From Gnetum montanum (Eukaryota; Streptophyta; Gnetopsida; Gnetales; Gnetaceae): a stretch of 64,000 nt of DNA. The stretch spans positions 327,601 to 391,600 of the forward strand of contig MNCI01034058.1 in assembly GCA_015680685.1 (NCBI GenBank), written 5' to 3'. The translations under genes were made by a program, and so were the position numbers. Within the stretch, counting starts at the first letter, position 1, and the number at the start of each line of letters is the position of its first letter. Of the stretch, positions 1-11,989 are shown one piece after another. The notes beneath the pieces were generated by a model. The model was given only the letters and a program-made list of their open reading frames with translations. It searched no databases and was not told where the DNA came from.

Positions 1-1330
1 TAGAGAAAATACAACTGCCATCAATTCTTGTTCTATAGTGGTGTAGTTCAATTGTGCACCCACAATGCTTTAGCTGGCATAGTGGATGTAGTATGGATGT
101 TTCTTGTCATCTAGCTATATTAGCACAGCTTCCAAAGCATAATTCGATGCATTTGTCATGATATGAAATAGTCTAGACCAATTAGATGCTTGAAGAATTG
201 GAGTTTCTACAAGCTTTTCTTTTAGTTTCTAGAATGCTTTTTCACATTCTAGGATCTAGACAAAAGGAGCATCTTTCTTTGTTAGTTCAACCAATGATTT
301 TGCAATCTTGTAGAAATTCTCTATGAATCGTTGGTAGTAGCCAGTGTGTCCAAGGAATGACTAAACATCTTTAACTATTTCTAGCTAATAGGTTATTCCT
401 TGGATGTTCCTTATCTTTTTAGGGTTCACCTCAATTTCTAATTATGATATTTTGTGTCCCAATATAATGCCCTCCTAGACCATGAGGTGACTTTTCTGCT
501 AATTGAGCTACAAGTTAGTTTCAATAGAATATTTCAACACTTTCTTAAGGTAGTTCAAGGATTGCTCAAATGTAGCTCCATAGGTGGAGAAGTCATCCAT
601 GAAGACTTCTACACCACTACCAATATGCTATTGAATGATGCTCAGCACCAAGCATTGAAATGTGGTAGGGGCATTACATAGACCAAATGACATCTTACAA
701 TATGAAAAAGTGCCATAAGGACTTGTGAATGTTATCTTTGCTTGGTCCTCTAGTGCAATTTGAATTTTGTTATAGCCAATATAACCATCTAGGAAGCTAT
801 AGTAGTAATGCCTTGATATTGTGTCCAGCACCTGGATGACAAATGGAAACAGACCTGAAATTGATGCAAACCTACCACTTATCACCTTTCTTTGGTACAA
901 TTATGAGTAGACTAACCCACTCACTATCTACAATGGGATAGATGAACCCTACCTTCAGGAGTTGTTCAATTTCCTCCATGATGATTTGCTTCAATTTGGG
1001 AATCAACCATCTTTGTGGCTATCATTTTGGCTTCATGGCTGGGTTGATGTAAATGTGATGCTAGGATATCCTAGGATCAATCCTTATGAGTTTAGGATAT
1101 GACCAAGCAAAAGCTGTTGACCATCTTTCAACTACCTTTAATAGCATCTATTTTTGTTTTGAAGCAATTCTTGCATTGATTATAACCAGATTCTTATTTT
1201 TCAAAAATACATATTCCATTCCAACTAGTAGTGTTTTCAGTTCAAAGGGTTGTTGCTTGAAGTTCTCAAGAATTTCCAACTCTTTCCAATAGGTATCCAC
1301 GTTTGAGAGTTGTTGATGAACTTGTTCAAG
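1..1330 (-). pseudogene. Reverse transcriptase (and start of RNase H) of element A, degenerate
   Basis: RNA-dependent DNA polymerase of the element. Visible motifs in order on the minus strand are the RT entry block around 1250-1150 (ELKTLLVGMEYVFL), the palm block YSFLDGYIGYNKIQIALEDQ with FGLCNAPTTFQ at about 800-640, and the catalytic FMDD at 592-603, which is intact. The thumb and connection region follows, and an RNase H-like entry is seen before position 1. The aspartate expected in the TDAS-like RNase H motif near 160 reads as asparagine. Several in-frame stops break the gene. Of the three RTs in the window this is the only one with an intact YxDD-type motif. Confidence 0.88.
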
Positions 1331-1479
1331 TTCATCCATGCTCGTGACATATTCACATGTTAGGCTCTCAGTTGGTTTCATACAAAGTGTTCTACTTTTT
1401 GAATCAGTGATCAATCACTGGGTGCCCTCCTGTTTTGTGGCTGCTATGTAGAAACACCTTTGAATTTCTATTTCTAGTG

Positions 1480-1985
1480 CACACTATTTGCATGCAGAGA
1501 TGGATGCTTGCTTAATGGCCCAAGGTTTCTACACACAATTGCACCCACAATCACTGTACATGATGCATGGAACTCTCTTCTTCTTGATCTTTCCAAATAC
1601 ATTTTCTTTAGATATTTCTAGGGAAAGATATTTGATGCCCATTCTTGCATCTATGGTGCTCAACCATGCTCTTCCCATGATGATTGGGAAGTCCCGTTTG
1701 CAGTTCTCCACTTTGATTACTAAGAAGTTGGTAGGATAAGACCACCCATAGACAGTGGTCACAATGTCTTCTACCAATCCCAATGGAATATTGATGGACT
1801 AGTTTACCAATTCTAATCTAATGTTGCTCTTATTAAGAGGAGGTAGGCTCTAGGTAGTGTACATCTCATGAGAAATCAAATTAACACTAGAACCTGAACC
1901 AAGAAGAGCCTTGCATGGTTCGTTCCTAGCAATTTACAAATAAATTAGAGGACTTCGAAGATCAACTAATTTCTTGGGAAGTTTT
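1480..1985 (-). pseudogene. Aspartic protease of element A, degenerate
   Basis: Retropepsin-type protease that would mature the Gag-Pol polyprotein. The 84-residue open stretch at 1529-1783 contains the family block VYGWSYPTNFLVIKVEN and the MGRAWLSTIDARMGI block that is nearly identical in E, B and F. Upstream, near 1890, the active-site region reads LLGSGSS, whereas E has the expected LLDSGSS. The catalytic aspartate is therefore lost in this copy. It lies between gag and RT, as expected for the family. Confidence 0.8.
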
Positions 1986-2639
1986 CTTGCATAGATCCAA
2001 CCAGACACAATGTGAGTAAGCATTATGGTATGGATCCTTGGTAGAGTTTGGTTTGAGGGAGGCCCAAAGGAATTGGATATGGAAGAAGAGGTAGGAGCAA
2101 GTTGTCAACCATGGGTGTAGGTGAAGGCTTAGATGGACTATAGGATTGAAAGAAAGATTTTTTCTTTGATCAAGCATTTGACCCATCTAATTGATGATTG
2201 GATTGCAAATTAATAGCTCTTGTAGCATTGCATTGTTGTCGTTGAGTGGGAAATTCACCCTACATTGGTGGAGCATGTGGGGGAGAAGCATGTGTAGGGA
2301 TAGGAGGAGGATAAGGATAGTAAACAACATCCCTTCTTTCATGTGGAGTTGGAGTTTGATAATAGTCAGAAGGATGGTAGTAAGGGTATAATTGAGAAAC
2401 ATGACTAGAATAGTCACATGGAAACATGGGTTGTTGAACATGGTAACCATATGGATTAGGTTGCTGGTAAGGTTATTATTGCCTTGGTGGTGCAAGCACC
2501 CATGATTATGGTTGTTGCCATTGTTGGTACTATTTGTAAGGTTGCAGTGGAGCTTTGCTTAGATTATATGCTTATTACTAGTGGAACTACCAGAGATTAG
2601 CTTGAGGATAAGGTAATCTTCTAGATGTTTACCTTTGTG

Positions 2640-4690
2640 TAAGTCATGGATGTAAGGCATACATCCTAGACTCTTGAAGATGTGACATGGTGAAGCAACA
2701 TCCCTTCTAATGTTCATACTAGCAGACATCACATCCATGATCATCATTTGATTCACTATCTGCAACCTCTACTATTACAAAAATTTTTCCCTTACTTTTG
2801 TAATATGCATGTTTAGCTTCTTTACACCTCCTACACTCACGATTACTACCTTGTTCTTAAGACTCTTTAACAATTTTGAGGATAACTTGAAATCTGCTAT
2901 CCATGGAGTCTCTTAACTAATCAACCTTGGCCATAAGTTTAGATTGGAATTGTTGAAGTGGCAAGGCTTTTTTATGCATCCCCTCATCAAATATGGATTC
3001 ATCCTCACTGTCAAAGAATTAAACCTCCTGCATGCAGATGGAAGGATCATGGTTGTACTCCTTTGCACTTTCTCTTTTTCTAAGTGCAGCCTCCTCTTTG
3101 GTGACCTACTCTATTAACCTTTGTACTTGATGGAAAATTAGTTCTAACAAGCACCCTTGGGTATAGAGACCAAGGGTTTTCATCATTTCATTATGAAGCC
3201 CATCTACAATGTGGTGGAGTTAAGCTAATTGAGAAAAACCATGGCCAAGGAATTTGTGCATCAAGGCATAGTATTAGCCAATGGTAGCATCCAAGGGTTT
3301 GTGTGCTTCTTATTTCCACCCTTGAATTTTCTTCCTTAACTTGGATACTTGGGAGTACATTTGATATTTATCATTGAACATCTCAAGCATAGTACTCCAT
3401 CGTCTGATAGATTCCAGTTCTATGGATTGGTACCAGTTCGTTGCTTCTTTGATGAGTGTTCTAGGAAACAACTTTAGTTTCTACCATTCATTCTTTATGT
3501 TTTCCAAGGCACATGCTTCTTGAAAATCTTGAAGATGATTCTATGGATCGGAGTTATATTGCCCTTGAAATCGAGGAATATGGTTCATGTCTAACCATTT
3601 GATCTGAGTATCTCTTACACGCCTTGTTGGAATTTTGACTACCTCTACGATGTTAAGCATACTTTGGGTAGAAAATAGAGGTTCACCAAGGCCTTGATCA
3701 TGGTGCCTACGATGCCCTCTACTACCCCTTCATTCAAGATGATGTGCTTCTCTTAAATGTCTACGTCATTGATCTTGCCTATCTTGGTGATCCCTTTTTT
3801 TATTGTGGTCTTGTTGGTCATTACACTCATTTTGATCACCTCCATAATGATATTGCCTTCTATGATCATGGTCAAAGCTAGAAGAAGAAGATGATGATGA
3901 AGGGGAAGAGGAAGGAGAAATAGCACCATCACGGTGCCTACTACTACCTCTTCGGTGATTGTGACCATGATCATGATCGTAGTTCTTGCTTCCATCCCTA
4001 TCTTGACTTGCCTCTCTAGAGCTTGCTTTGTTGTTGGATCCCTTATTACTATAATTAGGGTGATGAACTATGGAGTATAGATTTTGGTTTTAACTCTCCA
4101 TGTGGGATGGCTCATAATCTACGGATCTGGGCAGGATCATAGTTTGTTGGAAAATATTTTACAGTATGGCCATACAAGGTCCACCATTCCCAAAACGGAT
4201 GATCGTCAGGAGGACAATCTAATGGAAAGGTAAAATCAATATGGTAGACGTGACAGTCAGAGGGTTTAAACCTTGGCCAATGGATTATAGGTGCCTTCAT
4301 CATCAAAGTTAAAGAGAGGAGTGTCATTGAGTGAAAGATCCCCACTAGCTTGTTGGTACAATTGGAATAGAGAATCGTTAAGTCCTTTTCCCTTCAAAAT
4401 TTTATAGCATTGCTCTAGCTACCAATCTCATAGGCATTGTGCTTCTGTGGGCTGATAATATTTGGCATCGACATCTTTCATGATATATTCCCCATGTTAT
4501 TCTTGAAGACCAAATCATGCAAGCATTTGATAGAGCATTGCAGGAGCAACACAATGGTGCCCTCCATGTCACGCCACCGTAGTTGTTCATCATAGTGTAA
4601 GATGAAGGTGAGGTTTGACACACACTTATCAAGATGAGTATATGTAATTTGGTACTCCCATGAGAAGAAGACATTGTCGATTAGCAAAAC
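2640..4690 (-). pseudogene. gag: gag of element A, degenerate
   Basis: Structural capsid/nucleocapsid polyprotein of a gypsy element, broken into several frames. The N-terminal part near 4690-4500 contains the family block ending in YDEQLRWRDMEGTIVL, which is shared with the gag starts of B, D and E. The middle (about 3990-3600) carries the charged, Ser/Arg/His-rich stretch and the capsid-like core. The C-terminal part near 2900-2640 corresponds to the place where the copies carry a Cys/His-rich nucleic-acid-binding segment. Many stops and frameshifts are present. Boundaries are approximate, taken by comparison with element B, whose Gag stays in one frame. Confidence 0.75.
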
Positions 4691-4815
4691 AAAAATTACA
4701 ATGTGCTTTGAGAATTTGATGTAGTAATTGTAACACAAGATATGACTCTCAGGTTCATTCTAATGATTTAAATACTTTCACTACATCTTAGATAGTGCAC
4801 AAAATGACAAAAAGG

Positions 4816-4833
4816 TCCCTAACAATGGTGCCA
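4816..4833 (-). other. Primer-binding site of A (tRNA-Asp type)
   Basis: The minus strand reads TGGCACCATTGTTAGGGA directly inside the LTR. The complement of plant tRNA-Asp 3' end is TGGCGCCGTTGCCGGGGA (recalled). Five positions differ, all C-to-T or G-to-A transitions. Confidence 0.75.
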
Positions 4834-4834
4834 A

Positions 4835-5707
4835 TGATGAGCAATGAGGTACCCCTACACCCAACCATATAAGTCACTAAGGCATTACGTGTGATCTAGT
4901 CACATTTCATGGACTTATAGTTATCTCATACGCTAGTTCCTCTAGGAAGTGAAATGATGTTGAGAACATTCATTGTCTTTCCAACTACACTTATGAGGCT
5001 CAAGGATATGTTTTAAGTGTAATTGAGGTATATTAATTTTTATCATTTATGTTTTATGAATGTAATCACCTACAATAATAATAAAGGGTAGAGTAGACTG
5101 AAACTAATGTCTATTACCTAGCTAGCCTAACACAAGTAACTAGCCCACTTTCTTGAACACATCTTAAACACATCTAGCACTACTAGGCTACCAAACATTA
5201 AGTGTTTTTGGATTACCAAGTATTATATGAATGCTTTAAGTGGTCATGCTTGTGTTCATTAATTGCTAGAAATATATTGCTTAATAAAATGCATTAAAGT
5301 AAAGAGCAAGAAAGTAAAATGTAATAAAAAAATATTAAGCTATTCTCAGTGCTACAAGGATTGCCAAAAGAGTTCATGTTATTCTCATTACACTACTACA
5401 CTCAGGTACATCAGTGTTTGAATAAAGAACTATACACACTTTAGAATCCTTTTGCGGGCACTCAGAAAATATTCTAACTCTAGGAAGAAGAAATAGCAAG
5501 AGCTTCGTCACCTTGCTTCAAAACTAAAAATTGACTAATGAATTACTTCCATAAACTGGAGGTTAGGTGTGACATTTATAGACTTAGGGTATATACCCTA
5601 ATGTTGGACATCTAATGTCAGATCTAGGCCTCGTTGTTGCATACGCAGCATTGTAGCCACGATGTCATGTACCTGATGTTGTGGCCAACAAAAATGGTGA
5701 TTCATCA
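4835..5707 (-). repeat. 5' LTR of element A
   Basis: On the plus strand it begins TGATGAGCAATGAGG and ends GATTCATCA, the same termini as the D LTRs. It contains, on the minus strand, a TATA-like CTATAAATG near 5580 and short GACATC/GATGTC-type repeats between the outer tip and the TATA. The inner end abuts the primer-binding site, which identifies it as the 5' LTR. The outer TSD partner is outside the window. Confidence 0.88.
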
Positions 5708-5908
5708 AGTCTACAAAGTATCACATTAGTTACATGTCTTGGAAGTACATATAGTTTTACAGTCAATAAAAATTTCAAGTTTTCATTCCCTCTCTTCATC
5801 CCACCAATCTCTCATAAATGAGTTTTTAAGATTTACTAAGTGTAATTATAAGCATAGGTTGATGACAATATTTAAAGCTTAGTAATAAAACTTGTAAATA
5901 TTTAAACA
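5708..5908. other. Short AT-rich spacer, no feature seen
   Basis: About 200 bases outside the LTR of element A. No ORF, repeat or RNA gene is recognisable. Confidence 0.5.
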
Positions 5909-6760
5909 TAATGTTAAACATAAATATGTTTGTCATTGACCATATGTAACTTGAAAATGTTTTATTAAAATTACATGATTGTAGACTTTTTCATTGCTAC
6001 AATCTCTAAGGATATTACCCACAAGTATACTTACAATGTTTCTTCTTAAAAAATATGTGGTTGATACTACCATAAAAAACCTTGAAGAATTATTTAGATC
6101 AAATTTTACTATCATATAAATAAATTGGTTAGAGATCATCTAATTATATTAGATCATTTGGTTTTGAATAAGCCACAAAAAAAGAAGTTAGGCTAATGTT
6201 AAACATAAATATGTTGGTCATTAACCATATGTAACTTGAAAATATTGTTATTAAACTTACATCCATTGGACACTTTTTCATTGCTACAATCTTCAAGGAT
6301 ACTATCCACTAGTATACTTATAATTTATCTTCTTAAAAAGAGGTTGTTGATATTATAGTGGATAATGTTGAAAACTTATCTAGGCCAAATTTTTCTATCA
6401 TACAAATAAATTGGTTAGAGATAATATAGTTTTAGTAGATAATTTGGTTTTAAATGAGCCAAATAAAAGAGGCTAGGCTAATGTTAAACATAAATATGTT
6501 TCTCATTGACCATATGTAATTTTAAAATATTTTTATTAAACTTATATTCATCGTAGACTTTTTCATTCCTATGATCTCCAAGGATATTGCCCAAAGTATA
6601 CTTACAATTTGTTTTCTTTATATATATGGTTGATACGACAATGGATAATCTTGAAAAATTGTTTAGGCCAAATTTTTATGTCATATAAATGAATTGGTTA
6701 GAGATCTAATTGTAGTAAATCATTTGGTTTTGAATGAGATACACAAAAAGAGGTTAGGAT
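5909..6760. repeat. Tandem repeat, three units of about 283 bp
   Basis: The phrase AATGTTAAACATAAATATG recurs at about 5910, 6197 and 6480. Each copy is followed by the same series: CATATGTAA, a TTTTTCATTGCTAC-like block, GTATACTTA, CATATAAATAAATTGGTTAG and ATTTGGTTTT near the end. The units are about 283 bp and differ by substitutions and small indels, so they have diverged since duplication. No protein coding is evident. They could be a local satellite-like array or part of an unrecognised element. Confidence 0.85.
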
Positions 6761-6929
6761 TTCATTCATTTATTCATCCCTCTAAGATCCTACTTGGTAG
6801 AATCAACTTGATCTTATTATTATATAAATCTTGTTACATTAAGAGTTTATAGGATCATCATATCAGATGCTATATAATTCCTTTACACATGCTCTACATT
6901 CATTGGTTGACAAAACTAAGACTAAGATT

Positions 6930-8800
6930 TAGGAAAATAAACTCTAAGAGTTATGCCTAGGGTATCAAAAAATAATATGGTTTGCACATTGTATGAGGCA
7001 ATAAGTAGTAGAGAGAATTAAGACATTAGCTTCTAGAAAAGTTGTAAATGTAGAAGTATTGTATGATCAATTATTAAAATGTAGTGGAGAGGTAGCCTAG
7101 AGAGAGACTTGGAAAATGCTTAATGAAGAACTCCAAAATAGTTTGACTAGACAGTGGATGAATACTAGAGATATTATGATTTTTAAAAAGAAGAGACATC
7201 AACTTTAAATAATTACATATTGATCATGATCATTAATTTATTTGTACAATTGTTAGGTACCATTTCAAAGAAAAAATTAAGATCATGGGTAAAAGAAAAT
7301 AATTTACATGTTGTTTCATAAGCAAGATTCAAAATAAAATGTTCCATGCTTGATCATTTAGTTACTCTTAGATATTGCATTAAATAAGGGTAAACAAGGT
7401 AATATATTTATTTACTTTGTGAATTTTATTAAAGAATTTAAATTTTTTGTTAAAAAATAATTATGCATCAAACTTATCAAACTTAAATTTGATTCTACTT
7501 TACTCAATGTCATCCAAAATGTATATAGATAATTAATTTTTAAATTAAGAGATGAAGAAACTACTAAATATTGTCAATTTTACAGTAATATAAGAGTGAT
7601 GAAATACAATGCTCTTTCACCAACTTTGTTTGTCATTTTTATTAGTAAACTAGAAAAGTGAATTAAAGAGGTACCTACAAACCATGCTATTAAAGTGACA
7701 TGATCATGGATATCACTTTTAATCATTTAGATGATGTAGCACTAATAAAAAATTTAGAAACAAAATTCAAAGCAATGTTATATCAACTAAAAAAATTTTG
7801 TGAATGTACAAAAAATAAATATGAATGTTGAAAAAATAAAAGTTTTTATTTGTGAAACTAATAAGAAAGATCGCATTTTCTAGTTAAATAATAAAAGACT
7901 TGAGATTGTAGATACTTATAATTCTTTGGTAGTAGAATTCTCTTAAAATTATAAGCAGAAGCAAGTTGCAAATGGATGGAAGGCCTTCTATACAATGAGT
8001 AACAAATGTAGTAATCACAATATTTGGACTTGGATAGTTCAAAAATATCTTTTTTAAACAATTGTACAAACTATACTTCTTATGGATGTGCAGTTTGGGG
8101 CATAGGTCTTAATTAAAAATCATGGAAAATTTTTGAAAAACTTCCAAATTAGTTCTTTTTGGATGAATTTAAGGTTAAAACAAAAATCCTATATGAAATA
8201 ATTTTATTGAAAGCTCATTTCTTATCATTCAAAGCTAAAGTAATATACCAGTCCTTAACATTCTACTTGAAAAATAAATATAGTAATAAGATCTCATGAG
8301 AGATTATCCAAAATCTCAACAGTAGGGATGGTACCATGAAGTATGATTATGGCTTCAAAAATGGGGTATTGCTAATATTGATGAAATAATAAATTCAAAA
8401 CAATCTTGGAAACTCATTACATAGACAATTTTAGAAAGATGGAAAAACAAGATACAAATACAAAAATAAAATAAAATAAAATAAACTTCAATTTCACTAG
8501 CAAAATATTAGTGGTAGCATACATGATGAAATGGAATATCAACATATAACAATTCTAATATCCATGAAGGCACTAATTAGCAAAGTAAGAATGAGATTGG
8601 ACCATCTTTAAGTTAAAATAGAAAGATGGGACAATGAGCAGCATGAAGATTAAATATGTTAATTATAAGTAATAGAAGATAAGCAACATCTATAGTTAGA
8701 ATGTTGTGAAATATATTTCTTTAAAAAAATGACAAATATTTAGTTAGTCTTTGTATGAACTATTCAAGCTACCAGTGTTAGTTTTAGGGAATTATATAGA
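6930..8800 (+). mobile_element. Degenerate LINE (non-LTR retrotransposon) fragment
   Basis: Plus-strand translations spread over all three frames give LINE reverse-transcriptase signatures in the right order. Near 7300-7400 there is a degraded block with CSMLDHLVTL (the template-binding region that follows the GFR motif). Near 7615 NALSPTLFVIFISKLE matches the SP-LF-I block. Near 7725 HLDDVAL stands where YADDV is expected. Near 7820 comes MNVEKIKVFICET. The segment YGCAVWGIGL near 8085 matches the post-RT region, and a degraded Cys/His segment with EDKQHL and LECCE lies at 8680-8720. The 5' half with endonuclease was not recognised. Frames are broken throughout, so this is an old fossil. Confidence 0.72.
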
Positions 8801-10076
8801 AGAAGTGTTCAAGTTGCATAAATATTAGACACATCTATTATACTCAAGATTTACTATTACTAATGTATTTTTAATAAGTTAGAATGTATTGGAACCTTGA
8901 AATAATTGTAATATAGATATACCAAAAGCTATATAGTTTAATTAAAACTTTCATAACTTAGTATTACTTGTCAAAATCAAACCCAATGTCTTTGAGATTT
9001 TAAATAAAAATTCTTATCACTAGGCTAAAAGTTTATTGTTCATTTGTTTAAAAGATCTTGTGAGTCTACATACATGTAATAAAGTATTAACAAACATATA
9101 TAGCATTGGATTGGAAATACATGAATACATATATCTATGATGGCATTTCTTTTAACTACATTGTCACATTAGATTATGTCAGAAATTCTTCTTCAAATGT
9201 CATCTTAAGTTATGCTAAGAGCTCTTTTTTCTTTTGTTATACAATGCAATATTTGATAGTAACCAAACTTTAATACCCTAGTAGTACTACTATGTTCCAA
9301 AAAGATGCTTTGAAATATCTTCCTATCTTAGCTACTTATATAAAGAAAACTCAAAAACAAAATGTATATGCTAACAATATATATATATATATAAGATCAT
9401 CACCTAGAGCTATAGTGCTCATTCCACTAGGCAGGGTCACAGGATAGTTGGTAGATGAGTGAAAGTATAACCTCTTCAAGTGGCTATGCCCAGGCTTGAA
9501 CCTAGGTCTTCGATTTGAGAAATGAATACATTATCCCCACTTCAAATGATAGACCCTATAAGCTAATAAAATATAAGGGTTCAAAATTCTTAAATTCAAA
9601 ATACAGTTGAAGTAAGCAAAATATTTTAAGTATTTTCATATCCAAGGTTGACATACTATTAATTCATTATATATAATTGAAATATTTCATACTTATAAAA
9701 ATTTTGTGTAATTAATTGAAAATATGCAACTTCTTAAATATTTATAATATAATTAGTTTTGAAGAAAATTAAATTGAAAATAATTTCCAAAGAAAAATAC
9801 CCCTTATTAAGCTATTCAATAATAAAATTGAAACTAAAATATTATTATGTATGTAGACCTTTCAAATCTATTGGATAGTAGAAATATACATGTTATGAGT
9901 TTTGAGAATATCATTTTCACTAAGAGGTCAACTACCAATCATAGATTCATAACATAATAATATTTCATTCATAACACTCTGAGAGCTTATCAGTAATGCT
10001 AATAATATTTCATCAATAATACTAGCATATTTGCTCCAAGAAATCTATAGCTTCTATGTTTATATTTTCTTATTGT
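8801..10076. other. AT-rich intergenic stretch with an (AT)n run and a possible SINE-like segment
   Basis: No gene is seen. An (AT)n microsatellite lies at about 9376-9393. Next to it, at about 9395-9550, is a GC-richer segment with AGTTGGTAGATGAG and, some 45 bases later, GGCTTGAACCT. These resemble the spacing of tRNA-type A and B boxes. This could be a tRNA-derived SINE remnant, but the match is weak. The rest is featureless AT-rich DNA. Confidence 0.3.
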
Positions 10077-10312
10077 AATGTACAAGGAATAAAATTTGAA
10101 AGGGAAGAAGAGTATGTATGGAAACAAAAATCCATAAAAATTCAAATATTTTTCAGCATAAGATTTAGTCCCAAACAAGGAATTAGTTAATTCAATGCAC
10201 AAGGAATAAAATTTAGAAGGGCATGGGAATATGCATGGAAATAAAAATTGATGAAAATTCAAAATATTTTGTAGTACAAGATTCAGTACCAAATTTGGAT
10301 TTAGTTATCATT
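10077..10312. repeat. Direct tandem duplication, two units of about 118 bp
   Basis: CAATGTACAAGGAATAAAAT at 10077 and CAATGCACAAGGAATAAAAT at 10195 start two adjacent copies. Each continues with TATG(T/C)ATGGAAA, an AAAATTCAAA block and AAGATT(T/C)AGT. A minus-strand open stretch covering them (9999-10292) is repetitive because of this duplication and is not taken as a gene. Confidence 0.75.
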
Positions 10313-10984
10313 CTCATCATGCAATCATAGTGATATAACCAAAATTTTTCTAGAATACATAGAATTTAGTAAAATGACAACTTGGATAATTTTTAATATA
10401 ATAGATGAACTAAAATCAAAGCTCATTTTTACAAGATTCTCTCAGCCAAATTATAGGTATATATTTTAAAAATATAAATAAGCTAGTTAAGTAAATTACT
10501 AAGTGTTCTTGGTCATATTTGAAACAAATTGAGAAAATCTGTAACTCTAATATTCCATCTATGTTTAATGTGTTCTAATGCAAGATTTTATAGGGAAATA
10601 TGATATTTAATTTTAATGCTATTTGTAATGCATAATTAGTAGATTTGTTTTCCATGAGGAATTTTGAGGCATCTACTTGTTTTAACTCTTAGATGACAAC
10701 ATCCCATTCATGGTTTACTAATTGTTGATTATAAATGATGAGGAATAAAAATAGATAAATAGTTTTCCTTTGAATTAAGGTCTCTCATGATATTATTTAA
10801 ATAGAAATGTTTTTTTACTTCTACATTTTCCCAAAGTTTTTAAAATATTACTCATTTTACCAATTTGTGAACTTGCTAAGGATTAGAATAAATAATTGAA
10901 TCTTGAGTATTCCATTAATTAATTCATCAATGAACCAATAATATTAATAATAATCATTCTAGCCCTATTATAATAAAATGGGGT
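10313..10984. other. AT-rich intergenic stretch, nothing recognised
   Basis: Low-complexity AT-rich DNA without a supported ORF, repeat or RNA gene. Confidence 0.45.
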
Positions 10985-11290
10985 CCAATACACAAGTTCT
11001 TTTTCTCCATTCATCTTTATCAAGAGCTAGATTTTTGTTTATTTGTAGTTTCTTCAAATCATCTTCAATCATTTCTTCTATGTCTTCATTAGTCTTTCTT
11101 CCAATGGCTTTCCTTGAATAGTGATGCACAAACCTTCTTTTATAGGCTCATTATCTAATATTCAAATGTGGCTTGGGAGGTTTAGTCCTAGGTAGACAAG
11201 CCCTTGGTCAATTATCTTCAAATGTGTTATCCTCATCTATGGACTTGCTTAGATAGATCCTCAAAGATTTGGAAAACCTTTAAGAGAGGA
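10985..11290 (-). mobile_element. Possible LINE C-terminal tail (RTE-like), degenerate
   Basis: The minus strand between about 11200 and 10990 translates to a charged C-terminal block containing NEDIEEMIEDDLKKLQINKN followed by LALDKDEWRK. This resembles the conserved tail of RTE-type non-LTR elements, where a D-EDL-K... segment precedes an A-DR-WR motif. No RT could be recognised upstream (11290-11985), so only a tail fragment, or a chance likeness, is present. Confidence 0.4.
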
Positions 11291-11984
11291 TGAACTTTCC
11301 TTTAGTTACATGGGGAATTTTGGATTATTATTCATTTTCATAAGAGCTTTTCAAGTAGGATAAGCTCATCACAAAATAATTGGAAATTTTGTTTTCTTAA
11401 GAAGTGACCCTATTGCATTGACGTCTAGGGATACATATAAAGGATTGGTTTAGTATGGAAAAATGGAGAGTTTCTCAGTCTTTCATAATGATAATAGACA
11501 TGGCTAATTCACTAGAATTCTTGACATCCTTAAAAGACATAGCCCTCCAATCCAACCTCAAATACCTTGCATTTTTATTTAACGTACAATAGACAATGGA
11601 TCTCATGTATTTATAGATAATCCTTTGTTAATGCGAGGGGATGGGATCTTATTTGGAGGTTGCATTATTGATCAAAGGTGAGATTTTTTGCTTAGTTGTT
11701 GACTCATCATATAGTGCTTACTTAGGAAAAACTCTAGTGATAGGATTTTATCATGGCCTTCTGGTGGATTCTTTACTATAAGAAGATTGAAACTACCACA
11801 ATCCTTTTCAAGAAATGTTTGATTACAAAGGCTATAGTTGATTCATGCACATATGAACTAGGATCCTATGGGGTTAGTGTTGGGTAATGATTATAAAAGG
11901 ATTCATTATTTAAAGAGACTTACATGAGATTTCATTATGGTTAGAGATCATTTTAGAGATTTAGCTTTAAGTGGAATGCTTGTA
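11291..11984. other. Intergenic stretch left of element B, nothing recognised
   Basis: No ORF or repeat could be assigned. It ends at the target-site duplication CTTTT (11985-11989) of element B. The pre-insertion sequence continues at 18886. Confidence 0.45.
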
Positions 11985-11989
11985 CTTTT

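Larger units (their letters stand above)
1..5707 (-). mobile_element. Athila/Tat-like Ty3/gypsy LTR retrotransposon A (truncated by window start)
   Basis: Reading the minus strand from high to low coordinates gives 5' LTR (4835-5707), a tRNA-Asp-type primer-binding site, gag (about 4690-2640), a proline-rich linker, aspartic protease (about 1985-1480) and reverse transcriptase (about 1330 to 1). This order is the Ty3/gypsy order. RNase H is only just begun; integrase and the 3' LTR would lie before position 1. No chromodomain can be judged. All coding parts carry stops and frameshifts, so the copy is old. It is close in sequence and layout to elements D and E in the same window. Confidence 0.9.

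Noticed and set aside
9999-10292. 97-codon minus-strand ORF with internal repeat
   Set aside because: Explained by the 118-bp tandem duplication in AT-rich DNA; no domain or start context.
11291-11984. Possible host exon left of element B
   Set aside because: Translations in both directions gave no recognisable protein, and no convincing splice pattern was seen.
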